Translations under genes and position numbers: made by a program | Source of the DNA: Zoroaster sp. YZ-2022 | Taxonomy: Eukaryota; Echinodermata; Asteroidea; Forcipulatida; Zoroasteridae | Assembly: GCA_029582265.1 (NCBI GenBank) | Contig: CM055833.1 | Location: forward strand, 28,734,288 to 28,798,287 | DNA length: 64,000 nt | Direction: 5' to 3' | Notes under the pieces: generated by a model | What the model saw: the letters and a program-made list of their open reading frames with translations, nothing else | What the model was told of the DNA's origin: nothing | Databases searched by the model: none | Shown: positions 12,501-25,300 of the stretch, in pieces | How positions within the stretch are numbered: the first letter of the stretch is position 1 | Layout of the letters: the number at the start of each line of letters is the position of its first letter

Positions 12501-15500
12501 ATTGTCTGTAAATATATCCATACTTGATAAGAATCATGACAAACGTACAGAAGCATACGTGTGAAAGTTTAAGCGTATTTCACTGTGTCGTTAATTTGAA
12601 AGTATCGAAAATGCATTCAGATTTCGTATATTATTCCAATGATCAAATTTATTTTTCCAGAAGATACAAATTTATTTACAAAATAATTTGATTAATGGAA
12701 CTAAAATGATAGCACTTCAGCTGAGACAGAAATATTTCAAGGGATGTTTGATACCATCATCAACTTTACTCTCAGTAATTTCATTTAAATCAGTGATCAT
12801 TTACGTTTTTTTTAGTAATATACCAATAAACAATTAAACAATGTAGACAATGAGGCCAATTTAATAGAGCTTCGAAGCAGAGAATTTTGCTAAGCATATA
12901 TTTTTGCTAAGCAATATACAACAGACTACCAGCCAAAATGCATACATATTGTATGAAAGTTTGGCTGGTAACCAATGAAATCTGCTAAGCAAATATTTTT
13001 ACTAAGCAATATACAACAGACTACCAGCCAAAATGCATACATATTGTATGAAAGTTTGGCTGGTAACCAATGAAATCTGCTAAGCAAATATTTTTACTAA
13101 GCAATATACAACAGACTACCAGCCAAAATGCATACATATTGTATGAAAGTTTGGCTGGTAACCAATGAAATCTGCTAAGCAAATATTTTTACTAAGCAAT
13201 ATACAACAGACTACCAGCCAAAATGCATACATTTTGTATGAAAGTTTGGCTGGTAACCAATGAAATCTGCTAAGCAAATATTTTTACTAAGCAATATACA
13301 ACAGACTACCAGCCAATTACATTTTGTATGAAAGTTTGGCTGGTAACCAATGAAATCTGCTAAGCGAATATTTTTACTAAGCAATATACAACAGACTACC
13401 AGCCAAAATGCATACATTCTGTATGAAAGTTTGGCTGGTAACCCAAGAGATTTGCTAAGCAATATTTTTTCCTGCTTAGCAGCTGAATGAAATTGTCCCC
13501 TGGTTGATTTTTCCCAAACAATAGCCACAAGAGATGCTAGCAGAAGATTCGTACAAGAATTATTCCGAGCCCTTGACTACCAGTCCTCTCAAGGATTTAC
13601 GTTAAGTAAGTAAAATAATAAATAAAGAACAAATGTATGAAACACAGACTGGAACATTGGAATGAATGAAAACAAATCTGATTGCATTTTTAATATACTA
13701 CCGGTACTCAAAACAATTTAGGGAACACCGGATTTTTAACATCAGGTTTGAAATGTTCCATGAACCGGGATTTTCATTTGCAAACCCCCTCTCTCTTTCA
13801 GTAGTCATGTCATGAAATGTGTAATCACTACATGCATCTGTTTCATTGTGCAGTTGTTTCTCATCAATTCTGTGAAACATTGTGTTTATCAGAAATAAAT
13901 CATGTGATCTTGCTTTAACTGAGATTATGCCGGTGTTCCCTAAATTGTTTTGAGTAGTATATTTCTTGTTACTGACACAATGAAATAAGCTGACACTTTC
14001 ACAGGTTGGTTTTTATACATATATCTTGATTCTTATAAACTAATTAATGCATTTACAGACATTTTACCAATAGTGGAAAATCCATTTAAACATTGAGGTT
14101 GAAGGGAGCTACTGTTATTTTACCGGCAATATTTCTTTGTAATTGGAACATTTCCCAAAATTAATTTATGGTAGGTCCCGGAGTAAATTCTTTCTTACTC
14201 TTAAACCAAGTAGGCTTACCTGAAACTTCTTTTATGAAATGTGAAGCGATCTGGAAAAACCCGTCGGATGTCGGCGAACTTGTTTTGAAGATAATGGCAA
14301 AATGAAAATAGTCCCCCAATTTTTTGTTTGACAATTTGAGTTTTTGTTACCATTTTAATTGTTAATATCTAAATGATCATTCTTGAAATAATAAATAAAA
14401 ATTCCATCGTTTTATGTATAGTTTTATGATGACAGATAATTAAAAAGCCGTCTTTTGTTTTTCGTTTCTACCATTGTTTTTTAAGGACAGCGGCGGCTAT
14501 AACTTTCCGAGAGCATAACTCAAGTTATAGACAACCTAGAATCATAAATAAAACAGTTTTGAAAACAACACAGTGCCCTCGTTAATTTGATGTATATAAC
14601 ACAAAAATGACAAATTTCACCATGTGAAGGGTTTTCCCAGATCACAAATATCTAATTTTAAAATATCTGTTTTCGGCCTTTCAGAAAAGGAAAGATTTCT
14701 GGAAATTGCTGGTAAAATAATAAATAACATGGGCAGTACATCTTTTAAGTGATACAAAATGCAGGAAATTTCTTAATGCAGAAATTTGCATCTAGTTCTA
14801 GATCATTCACTGTTTTGAGCTCTCTTCTTAATTACAGATGATGTTGCTGAACTACCTCAGTGCATCCCCAGAGAGGCATTAATAACAGTCCCTTCGGAGC
14901 CAAATGAACCAAATGTCATCTACTGGCCAGGGTGTGTGACTGTTAAACGTTGTGGAGGTTGCTGTAGCAACGAACTGTTTGAATGCCAGGCGACCGAATC
15001 TGAAATTGTCCAACGCAAGGTATGTTGGTATTCTGCAGTTTATTGTTTTCCCCATAGGAACATCCATACAAATATTTAAATGATAAAACTATTTGCTAGA
15101 ATTATTTGCAAGCTACAAACGGCATAGCCAGGACTTTTTCGGAAATTTCCAGGCCCCACCCCGTGGCTGCAAGCTACAAAGCCTACATTTATTTGCCTTG
15201 CATTGTAAATAATCTAGTCAGTTGTTTAACTCTTACTTTGTACAACCTTACAACCTGTTGTGTAATTATTTTCATGGGAAATTTCCCCCCCCCCAGGCCC
15301 CACCCCGTGGCTGCAAGCTACAAAGCCTACATTTATTTGCCTTGCATTGTAAATAATCTAGTCAGTTGTTTAACTCTTACTTTGTACAACCTTACAACCT
15401 GTTGTGTAATTATTTTCATGGGATATTGATTCATATTGGCAAAGAAAATAATCAAATAGTATATCATCCCTGGCATCTTACTTATAAAAAAGATTGGTAA

Positions 15501-18500
15501 CTTTGTTATAGTTTCTTTGCTTCTCAAATCAAGTTTGTTATTATTTTATTAAAAATCTGAAATCGTGCCACATGGCATGTGAGGCATTTATATATACACG
15601 GTACATATAAAAATAGTAAATTATACAATCATTCACCAGCCATGTAGGCCACAATAGGAATACCCAAATATTGTAACCTGCCAATTAAAAATAAAATAAT
15701 AAATAAATACAAAAATCTGAAAAAATGAACTTGAATTTGGTCAGTTCACATAGAGTAGAATGCCTTCTTCAAAACCCAGTTTACCTAGGTGTCTGATCTT
15801 TACAGATAGTGCTTTTCAGAATTAAAAATACCTACGGGCACATGATTCTTCAGTGAAATGAATCCGAGTGAGTCATTCCTTTATTTCTTGTCTGATTATT
15901 CCACCACACAGGTTGTCAAAATGGAATACAATCCCAAGTTGGCTTCTAACTTCCAGTACGGCGGAATCGTTGCCAAGAATATTACTCAGGACAGAAACTG
16001 TAGTTGTCAGTGTAAGGTCAAATCCCAAGACTGTGACCCAGCCACACAAATCTATCACAACTGTCAATGCAAGTGCAAAGAGTGGGTCACTTGCCCACCG
16101 AAGAAGTACTGGGACCCGATCAGGTGTCAATGTGCTTGCAGTGCTTCACAAACGGAAAGGTAATAAAGAAGTCTCCATCTTAAAGTGTCATTTTACACAG
16201 ATTGGGATGCATGTCAAGAATTGGCTGGTATTAATGGTTTCGATTTCCCTTTATGATCTCATCATATGACCTTTAAAGGGACAATATCATCACGATCAAC
16301 AGGGCATGGAATCGGAGTGCTAGTTTTAGATTAAAGGGACAGTGTCATCACGATCAACAGGGCATGGAATCGGAGTGCTAGTTTCAGTGACTGAAAATAA
16401 TACCCCACATGATAAGGTCATATTACCGTTGCTGCTGCATAAATGAGCCAGTAATTTCCAATCACTGTGTTCATCTTAAACTAGGACACTGTTTACATGT
16501 TGAAAGTTCGCTCTGATGGTGACGTTCCTTTAACTGCACAGAATGGATTTAACAGAGTTTGTTTATAACCGTGCTATTTGAACTTGTCATGATAGGTCAC
16601 ATGAAATAAATAAATTATTCAATGGGTCATTAGATCAAAATGTATATAATAACCGTGCATGTACATACTTGTGAAATGAATAAAAAATTAGCTCAGTGTT
16701 GCAAACTGCTTACCAACCAAATGGACATGTAGATAAATGAAAAAAAGTTAGTTAGTGGTCTTACATTTCACCCCTAACAGAGTGTTTTTTAAGTAATGAA
16801 TGTTACAATAACTTAGGCAGCACAATGCCTAAGGCCTGTTCCCCCTCCAACCGCCCTTCCCCACTCAGAATTCGGATTCTTAAGAAAAAACTAATTGGGC
16901 CTGTAAAAAAAAGTCTCGATTGTGCTGAACCCCCTGCTGAAGATTAGTGATTATATTTCTCTTGGTTCTATGGAGTCAGTTACACACATTTACCACAAGT
17001 GTGCACACTATAGCTTCCTCAAAGGTTACAACAAATCTAGGTATTAAGTTCCAAACTAGAAAACACCATCACAAATTCTTAAGCTGCTGATTTATTTTAC
17101 CCTAATGACTTGTTTTCTCCTGTGACACGCAACAGAAAGCCTTCCCAGTTAACCCCTTCACCCAGGAGGTTACTTTCAAAGAATTTCAAAGTCGGTTATT
17201 TTCTTTGATGTTAATCGAGCATCAAATTGGGTTGATTGTTTCTTGCCCTGTGAGACAGAAACCTGTAACCTTTGACCCTACCACCCATGTGTACAAATCT
17301 GCTTTCTTATTGTTCATTTTATTCAGGGCACTTTAAAAGAATGGGCTAGTATCCCTCCCCCACAAAAATAATAAGTAAATAAATAAAATAAAATAAATAA
17401 TAATTATATAAAATAATAACAATAATTAAAATTAATAAAATAAATTAAAATAAATAAAAAATAAATACCTATATAAATATCTAAAACATAAATACATAAA
17501 GTCAAAATCAAATGAATAAATTAATTAAAAGTAAATACAAATTTTCCACTACAAATTATTAACAAAACATATTTTAGTTTCCCCATAGATTTTCTCTAAA
17601 TCTTGTTCCCTGCATTGTTTTTATTTATTTGTTTGTCTAGAACTGTGCCTGGTTTATTCATCGTATGATAAAAAAATTTAAAAAAATTGATTAGAGATTT
17701 TACAACTCCTAAGAGAGATTGTTTACATGGTGCTACCTCGAGCCTTACTCCTACTGTATTTCCAACGTGCAAAGCTTCATATCCTACTTAGATTTGACTT
17801 CATTCTTGACAAGGTTACTTACAGGAATAATCTAGGGTGGGTGCCACTCAGCAAAAAATGTAACCAATAGTAAGTTGAGTAAATTTGAAACACTTGTTTT
17901 GAAAAACTTGAACCAATTGATTTTTTTTAAAGTCTACAGTGACCCACTTTTTTATTTTACAAAAATGCAGCCACTTCAACCATTACTCCAAATGATTTTG
18001 AATCAAATTCCAAAACCTAGTGGCATGTTCCTTGACCCTAATTACTTCAGAAATGCAAAGAATTTCTTGCTTTTGTAAAACTTCAGAACTCACAACAAAC
18101 ATCTTTAGACTTAATAATAAAGGAATCCTCCAAAGGTCTCCATCTATTAAAAAAAAAAAAAAAAAAAAAAAAGCTGCACTATTGGTAAATTATCATTATG
18201 TGAGTATAAAGAAATACATTTGTCATTTCCAGCTACAGTGAGGGATTCTCTTTTTTTTATATAGAATATTGTAATAATTCATTCATTAATGCCAAAAATG
18301 TATAGGCCTACAACCAGATGAAATAAACAGATCGTGAGTTGACTAAGATAACAATTTGCAGATGGTGGTCTGTCATTTCTTGCAGGTGGTGGCCTGTCAT
18401 TTAAAAGGCAAACACAAAAATGTTATGTCCAAAATGTGAAGCCACTAATTTTCTTAAGTTTTTTTTACTGCAGGATAAAAACCAAGGTAATATGATCTTT

Positions 18501-19357
18501 TTGAGACTCTGGGTCTGCATCTGGATGGAGGCGTGACCAATCAGATTATCTAAACAGTCTTGGGTATTTATAATATGCAAATTATTTATCTCTTCTGCAC
18601 AGAATATGTAGCAGGTTAAGACAGACATGGAATAAAGACTCGTGTAGCTGTACATGTAGGAAGGATCTCATGGCAAGATGTAGACCACCACACCAATTCA
18701 ACAATAACCGTTGCAAGTAGGTCATGATGAGATTTTCATTTCAAGATTATGCAATATCTTGATGGTTATTTCAGTTGAACTTGGATATTTCAAAGTAAAC
18801 GTACGCATCTTCCCAGGAATATCGTACATTGGTTTTGTGTGTGCACAATTCAGTCCCATCAATACTTTTGTTTTCATGCTGATTTTAGCTGTTAACCATT
18901 TGATGCATTGGCTTGACTGGCTTCATGAACTGAAATTTAATATGTAAAACATGGAATTGTTCCAGTTCGAAAAAGGACTAAATCCTTCAACAAATTATCC
19001 ATGAAAAAGTGTGTATGTATATTTAGACTTTATATGGTTGAAGGATACATTCATAAATTATGTGGAATTTTTAAGTAATTATATGGCTTTTGTGTTCTCC
19101 ATCACTCTTTTATGTACATTTTTGTACAAAAAAGTGAGAAATAACTACTTGATTTGAAGCTATACAACTGGTGGTTTGACAACTCAATCATTATACCATG
19201 ATTGCAATTGTCTTCGGATAAGACTGATCTAATCTTTGAGTTGTCAAAAGCATTAGTTCTTTTCAGAACCAAAACTATGGGTTGAGGATGCCTTTTTTGT
19301 CATTTTGTTTTTTACAGATGTGAAAGACGGTCGACAAGAAGTACAAAGAACTCTTGA
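9593..19357 (+). CDS. PDGF/VEGF-family secreted growth factor
   Basis: Secreted cystine-knot ligand; the family activates receptor tyrosine kinases of the PDGFR/VEGFR type. Eight coding exons: 9593-9703, 10671-10746, 12024-12221, 13525-13605, 14838-15019, 15912-16159, 18615-18716, 19318-19357; every junction is GT/AG and in frame, total 345 aa. Residues 1-36 form a signal peptide with a hydrophobic core. Residues 38-62 (IPSSVLYAMKQVKTIEDLLE...) recall the PDGF-A/B propeptide. Residues 83-100 are almost all Asp/Glu. R131-R136 (RDASRR) is a possible processing site. The knot domain runs from C164 to C248, with WPGCVTVKRCGGCC at 185-198 and C205. Sequons are seen at N239 and N245. The tail (246-334) carries repeated CxCxC motifs as in VEGF-C/D. 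Two adjacent ATGs open the frame; the first is used. It is convergent with the cyclin G gene. The family call is firm; PDGF versus VEGF orthology is not. Confidence 0.93.
11076..11340. mobile_element. MITE with AAGTnTCTGGTTTCTGGTC ends
   Basis: 265 bp inside intron 2 of the growth-factor gene, bounded by 19-bp inverted repeats AAGT(G/C)TCTGGTTTCTGGTC. The interior (including 'aaatttcccatac.caaagtatggtggctaag') recurs in opposite orientation at about 24807-24957, confirming a dispersed family. Confidence 0.75.
12510..12810. repeat. Dispersed repeat shared with 43985-44150
   Basis: Segments such as 'atccatacttgat.a.aatca', 'atttca.tgtgtc.ttaat' and 'gagacagaaat' occur in the same order here and at 43985-44150 in a cyclin I intron. 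This is an old, diverged interspersed repeat of unknown class. Confidence 0.45.
12875..13480. repeat. 95-bp tandem repeat array with hairpin units
   Basis: About six near-identical 95-bp units (one is 90 bp) in intron 3 of the growth-factor gene; the anchor 'acagactacc' recurs at 12921, 13016, 13111, 13206, 13301 and 13391. Each unit contains inverted arms ACCAGCCAAA and TTTGGCTGGT around a centre with tgcatac/gtatg, so single-stranded units would form hairpins. A diverged single copy lies near 57535-57640 and a reverse relative near 58085-58200, showing that the unit comes from a dispersed element. Confidence 0.92.
13707..13954. mobile_element. TA-flanked MITE, CTCAAAACAATTTAGGG family (copy 1)
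   Basis: 248 bp with inverted repeats CTCAAAACAATTTAGGGA(ACACCGG). TA duplications lie at 13705-13706 and 13955-13956. A second copy, in opposite orientation, lies at 51772-52027 with the same ends and interior. The TIR/TSD pattern fits Tc1/mariner-type miniature elements. Located in intron 4 of the growth-factor gene. Confidence 0.88.
15151..15422. repeat. 144-bp tandem duplication in intron 5
   Basis: Two near-identical copies (15151 to about 15278, and 15295-15422) starting 'aggccccaccccgtggctgc'; offset 144 bp with a C-rich junction. The high identity indicates a recent duplication or an assembly artefact. Confidence 0.9.
16277..16529. mobile_element. TTAA-flanked MITE, AGGGACA ends
   Basis: TTAA lies on both sides (16273-16276 and 16530-16533). 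The ends AGGGACA and AGGAACG are inverted relatives. Internal arms 'ctagtttcagtgactgaaaat' and the reverse complement of 'ccagtaatttccaatcactg' make a hairpin. The 5' part is duplicated (16277-16331 and 16335 onward). A partial relative begins at about 55437. The TTAA duplication suggests the piggyBac superfamily. Confidence 0.65.
16560..18600. other. Intron 6 of the growth-factor gene: low-complexity DNA
   Basis: 2.4-kb intron without coding signal. Contains an A/T simple-repeat tract (about 17370-17560, AAATAA-type) and a poly-A run of about 23 at 18149-18171. Confidence 0.6.
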
Positions 19358-19560
19358 CTAAACTTCATTGAAGATTTCTAGGGAGGTTTGATCAAGTTTT
19401 ACAATTATCTATGTTGGACTTAACAAATATTTGGAAATATACATATGTTGCCTTGTGTATAATAGGCTGCTTGCAACAAGTCTCAGGTAATGCCACACTA
19501 AACTGGAAGTCATAGCATTATGTAGGCCTATGGTCATTGATGTAGATGTTATTTCCTTAA

Positions 19561-19642
19561 CCCTAACTCCCTAGACAACAAAGCCAGTTGGAGGATTTTG
19601 AAGGATTTTTATTGTTTTAGTACAATGCCTAGGGAGTTAGGG
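19561..19642. mobile_element. 82-bp TTAA-flanked hairpin element
   Basis: TTAA at 19557-19560 and 19643-19646 bracket inverted ends CCCTAACTCCCTAG / CTAGGGAGTTAGGG. The interior includes 'ggaggattttgaaggatt', the word that is amplified at 33.8-34.4 kb. It lies in the presumed 3' UTR of the growth-factor gene. Confidence 0.75.
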
Positions 19643-20630
19643 TTAATAAAACTTTTTTTCAAAACAATTTTTTTTAATTTGAAACCAATTATAACATCAT
19701 ATTAGTCAATATTCTTCTTCATTAAAATAGTTTTACTTATGACAAATTTAGGGATGATATTGTGAGAAAATGAAAAGGTAGGAAAAATGTTTGCCATTAT
19801 CATTAGGCATATACTACCCTATAGCGATATACACCCATCACAACTTCTAAGTTCCCCCTAATATTTTAAAGAATATTTCAACAAGTATTGCATGAAATTC
19901 AAAAAGCAAATGACAGAATGACATGTTCTACACAGCTCGTAATGAAATGGTTGAAATTCAATCATGCATGCACAATTGACAGTGATTTGAATGAAAATTC
20001 AGCTGAAAAAGAAATTGCAGTACAAAGCATTGCTTCAAGGGCATGTTACACATGTAGTTTTCTGTAAGAACTCATGCATCAATAACAATGATAGTGATGG
20101 CTGTTTCATAATAAAAAAGAATATTCAAAGAGCAACTAGCATGTCCATTGTTTTAGAAGGGTAGAGCAAGAGTTTAATATGGAATTGGTCCTCCATTATT
20201 CTCCATAACCGAGATGTTCAACATTTTAAAGGGAAGGTACAAATATTGGAAAAAACTGCTTCTATAAGTATACTGCTTGTGTCGTTCATTGGGGGGGGGG
20301 GGGGTGTACATCTGTTGGAGGGCAAACACAATATTTACATTCATTCTAACATTGAATTTTAATCTTTAGATATAAATTCAGTTATTTTACTGAAATGATA
20401 GCACCACAGATAAAACGATGTTAACATTATCTTTCCACCAAGTAAATTTATAAAACCATGCTTTACATTTGGCAACTTGAAGAAATTCAATTTATTTTCC
20501 CTCTAAAAGTTACACCTTCAGACTGAATTATTTCTGTAAGTTTTTCTGTAAAACTTTGACATTGACCATGTACAGTGTATGCCTTTTGAGAATACCAATA
20601 GACCTTCACAAACTGAAGAGCGAGGTTAGA

Positions 20631-20707
20631 GAAGGTCACTCATTGGTTCATGTATGCAGGCTGGGCGCACACACACGTGTGCATACATGAACCAATGAGT
20701 GACCTTC
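20631..20707. repeat. Perfect 27-bp-arm hairpin
   Basis: Arms 20631-20657 and 20681-20707 are exact reverse complements, separated by a 23-nt loop rich in CA/GT. Weaker flanking complementarity (cacaaact near 20607 and agtttgtg near 20732) suggests the core of a small foldback element. It lies in the presumed 3' UTR or downstream of the growth-factor gene. Confidence 0.9.
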
Positions 20708-20887
20708 AATTGCCTCTGAACGACTGCACCTGAGTTTGTGACGTCAGTGTATATAAAGTACATTTCCTTCAAAGAATCACCTCTCAAAAAAATGTAAATA
20801 ACAAGCCAGTACATTTCTTAATATACCTATTGTAATACAAAACCTGAAATGTATTCATATGTATTCTCATTTTTATTTTTCATTGTA

Positions 20888-20893
20888 AATAAA
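20888..20893 (+). terminator. Candidate polyadenylation signal AATAAA
   Basis: AATAAA about 1.5 kb after the stop codon of the growth-factor gene. Other AATAAA words occur earlier (for example near 19645, inside a mobile element edge). The true cleavage site cannot be decided from sequence alone. Confidence 0.25.
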
Positions 20894-22209
20894 TATTTGA
20901 TAACTGTATTGTACATACAATATAACAGTTAATCTTGTTTATTAATACATGTACTTTTACCTTCCAAGAGGTTTTTTAGCAACTTATCCTGGAGTGTATA
21001 TGGAAATTTATTTGTCTTGCAGACACATACAGTCAGACCTGCTACTGCTGGCCCCTAGACAATGCTAACACCTGTTCAAAATGACTGTTCAAATTATGAA
21101 CAAATTAAATTTATATACCGGTTCTTTTTGGAAACCTATCTTAATGAAACATTGTCTGTGAATAATTAGTCCACTACGTAGGTAATCTCTTTTTTGTGAT
21201 GGTTACTTAGGCTAATTATAACTTTTGAAATACATCTAGCCCTGCAAAAACACATTGTTAAAGTAGCGTTATAATAAGGGAATAAAATTTGTCGTGCGGT
21301 CTTTACTGAAGGATCGCCTATGGCTGGCCACATCCAAAACCAGTCATTATATAATGACTGGCAGGACTGACTGGCAGGAAAGATGAAATGAATAATTAAT
21401 TCTGATGTATACAGTGGCCACTTTGTTAATCGCACAAGTTATTTCCTTCGATGTGATTATTTCCAAGCGGACACATCCTAACAAAAGTATGCTATGCTAC
21501 GCTTGCAACCTGACATTTTTATTTCCACAATAAATAGCACATAGATAGCCCTGGGCAGGATATTCCTTTAAAAATGTATGTGCTGGTTCAGACAGCCCTG
21601 GATATACAGCTGGCTTATTTTAAACATAACTTGTTTAACTGAATCAAATATATCAAATTGCATTTACCAAGAATTATCTAATTTTGTATAATTTATAATA
21701 TTTTTGGTAGATATATGTACACAAATAATATGTTAAAAAAATTTAAAAATCAACACAGTATCAATAAGATTTCATGCTAATTTATATTAGAATTTTGTTT
21801 TAATTTTCTAGATACTACGGTTAATTTACAAAGACATATCCTAACATTTCAGTTGAAATTTAAAACTAATAAAAGTTATGTACTTTCTGTTACATCTGAC
21901 TAAAACATTTATTGCTCAGATATAGTGCTGATAGCCTAAAACAACTAAAACATTTCAACCACAAGGGGGAAAAAAATATCTATTTCAATAAAATTTTCAA
22001 AATAAATAAGCAAATGAGCCACAGAGTATTAAGTGTCCGTGGGTACGTGAATACAAAATCACCATTACATGTCTAAATTCTTCAGATTGACGAGTCATTT
22101 TGACTATGAGGGAAGGCAGTAGTGTTGTGAAGATGCTATTTCTTGTTATAGTTTGGGGAAAATTTGTTAATTGTTTGATCCTTTCTCATACTGAAAAACA
22201 TGAAGAATG

Positions 22210-22221
22210 TTTATTTTTATT
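22210..22221 (-). terminator. Candidate polyadenylation signals for cyclin G
   Basis: Two consecutive AATAAA hexamers on the minus strand, about 115-125 nt after the cyclin G stop codon. Confidence 0.4.
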
Positions 22222-22334
22222 TCGGTACATCTACATTTACTGAAAGTGCCACAGTAGAATTTAATTTGTAACAGACCATAAGTGAAGAGTGTATGAATGA
22301 CCCTGATACGACCTCGATTGAGGTCAGTTATCAA

Positions 22335-25300
22335 TCACCTGGCTGCATAGTTATCAAAAAGTGGACATAATGCAATCTTCTCACTTTCATATCTGAATAG
22401 TATTCCATTCTCCAACAAGAGGCACCTGTCTTTGCCAGTAGAGGGTGCTGTTTGCTTTATCACTGACTCGGGCGGAGGTTGGTTCTGGAAGGTATATTTT
22501 GACAGTGACTGACTACACTCCAGGTCGCTTGTGTCATTCAGTGAACTGGAAGAACAGAACAGATTACGTGATTTTTATTGTCATTATTTACAGCTTTGGG
22601 AACATTACATAAATGCCTGTCGGAGTTCATAAACATTGCATCTGCACTGTCACTATAACATGCAAACATATATATATATATATATTTTAAGCAATTTAGG
22701 CTAATACTATAGTGATCAATGTTATCAGGGGTAACCCATTGTATCTCATTTTAACACTGAATATTTGATGACTTCAAACTGCCGACAGAGAAGTCTTATC
22801 AGCAAATAACAAGCATTTGATATGGGGGCATATCAGAATACCCTAGTCCGCCAAGCACTAAACAATAAAACATTCCGGAAGACAAGTCCAAGCTATCCAC
22901 AGCATCTCACCTATCTGACCAGTTGTTGGAGTCAACCGAGGACACACTCCAATCATGTTCAGGGATCGGGGCTAGGGTACTGGACAGCTGTGTGCTGAAG
23001 CGTATCTGTCTGGCCGTCCTAGATGAGATGACCCAACTTAATCTGCTGGTCGGCCTCTTACACTCAGGGGATGAGTAAGACGTGAGGAATTCAGACAAGA
23101 TGGTTTGACAATCGAGAAGCTCACAGTTTGACATCTGATTAGAAACAACAATTAAAAGACAAACATTGTATGAGTCCTGAAACTAGATTGTATAGTTTTA
23201 AGTTTTTTGTCTGTCGAAAGGGGAAGAGTCTAGCAGGTTCGAACCTAACAGGTTCTTTTCTCAAAGGGAAAGTGAGGCACTTTGAGAAAGAACCTGCTAG
23301 GTTCGAAATGTACGGCCAGTAACATTTATTTTGCATTTATACTACAGGTCCTTTAGGTTGGTAAGCAGTTTGCCTAATTCTCTGTTTATTTATACTGTAG
23401 TTATTCACTGTACAAGAGACTATAGGGTTAAATTATTCATTTTATAATCTCAACCAACTAATTATCCTTGTTTACCATATGGTACATGTATTGCTGTCAA
23501 TAATTATGAAAAATGTCATTGAACTTTTGTCCTAGAAAAGATTTTGATGCAATCTGAAGAAGAAAAGTTTACTTAGCAGATAAAATATTTTAATATTTTT
23601 TTAAAGGGGGGGGTGCAAAGGGGGAAGTAATCCCTTTTTATTCTCATGCAGGTAAATTTCCCATATGTTTTTATGTGTATCTCTTTGTTGGCAGCATGCC
23701 CGTTGTTTTTTTGAGTGAGCACCCCCTTTTCAGTCACTGTGGATCCACTCTTGATTATGTCATCATTTACATCAACTGTTGTTAATTACCTTCATGAAAT
23801 ACTGCAGGTTGGCTAGCACCCTTGACCATCCAGACTGGTTGATGATGTCACAGTTCATGTTGATGAAGTCGGGTAGCTCGGAGATCAGCAGTGACATTGC
23901 TAATACAGAGGGCTAAACAAACAATCATTCAGATATTAATATGAAAATGAAGTTATGATTGGTATATATTACAATTGATATAATTGATATTCCTGTGAAC
24001 TATTGGATGTAGAAGGTAGCTTGACAATAATTATGAAAAACGGTGTTTATCCTAGTGTCACTAGCTGGGGCTGGTGAAGAGATATCTTAGTTGATGACTT
24101 CGTACAGTGTTACAGATACACAGATTAAAACAAAACTAATTAATTAATAATATCTGAGACCTAAAGCCTCTGATAAAAAGTGTCTGGCAATATTCTTTAT
24201 CTTTCCCCACTATTCGTTATTTACAGGAATATCAATTATAATGTATACCACATCATATGAAGTGCTGATGATGATGATTATAATATCCACCAAACTGGTG
24301 CTCAAGGCGCATGACATTATTATTATAAATATTTGATCATTATGATTTGTTTTCAAGAATACCAGTAGTGTATATAGCGGCTTTGATTATTATACCAACC
24401 TTGAATATCGTCAAAGGGAAGTGGCACATACAGGCCTCCAGCTTTCTGGTCATGATGTCTAAGTGATCAGTCTGCCTTCCAGCATCTGTACCCACCGCAT
24501 CCGAGACAACACAGTAGGCGTGGAAGAGCTGTAGGAAGGAGAGAGGGGTGGGTGCTTCCAAGTCCCATCCAAGCTTCTGTAAGATAATGTTTTCCATGCG
24601 TGCTATGTCGCAGATGGTACACCCACACTGGGTGATACGGACCAAGTCTTCAGGGGACATTATATCCTGATGGAATGAAATCAAAAACGGAGAATGTCAG
24701 TTTCAACAATATGACTATTTTGATTTGATTTTTGCCCTACACCGACGTATGTATGAAGCAAAATTACTGGATCGATTGGATTCCTGCCGTGCTGTGATGT
24801 TTTAAACAACTTTTTCACAAAGGGGTATGAACATTTTCCCGATTTGTGAGGCCTCTCTTAGCCACCATACTTTGTATATGGGAAATTTGGTCCCCACGCA
24901 TACATGTATCACGTATTTCCCTGTTGAAGTTGACCGATAACCAGAAACCGAAGCCTTGTTTTTTTTATTTATCAATTAATGATTTTTATTTTGTTATAGA
25001 TCCAGAGGAACAGGGGTTGAAAGTCTGTTATTAATTCATGGTTTCTGAAGTTTATGTTACTGAGGAATCACCGCTGTATGGAGTAATAGGCTTCTGATAT
25101 ATCAAGTTATTTGTCTTACAACGTTTCCAGACAAGATGAAGAGCATCATACTACAAGCTCTCAATGATCTGATTGTTTTCTAGTAATTTCTTTTATCTAC
25201 CTCACAGTCTCTCACATTCTCATTGCCAAAATATTGATCATAATGATCCAACTTTCAATGGCATTTCTGACTGTCAGGGTTTGACCTTAACAGTGGTCCG

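Noticed and set aside
12870..13490. CRISPR-like array
   Set aside because: Units are directly adjacent and nearly identical, with no unique spacers; this is a eukaryotic intronic tandem repeat.
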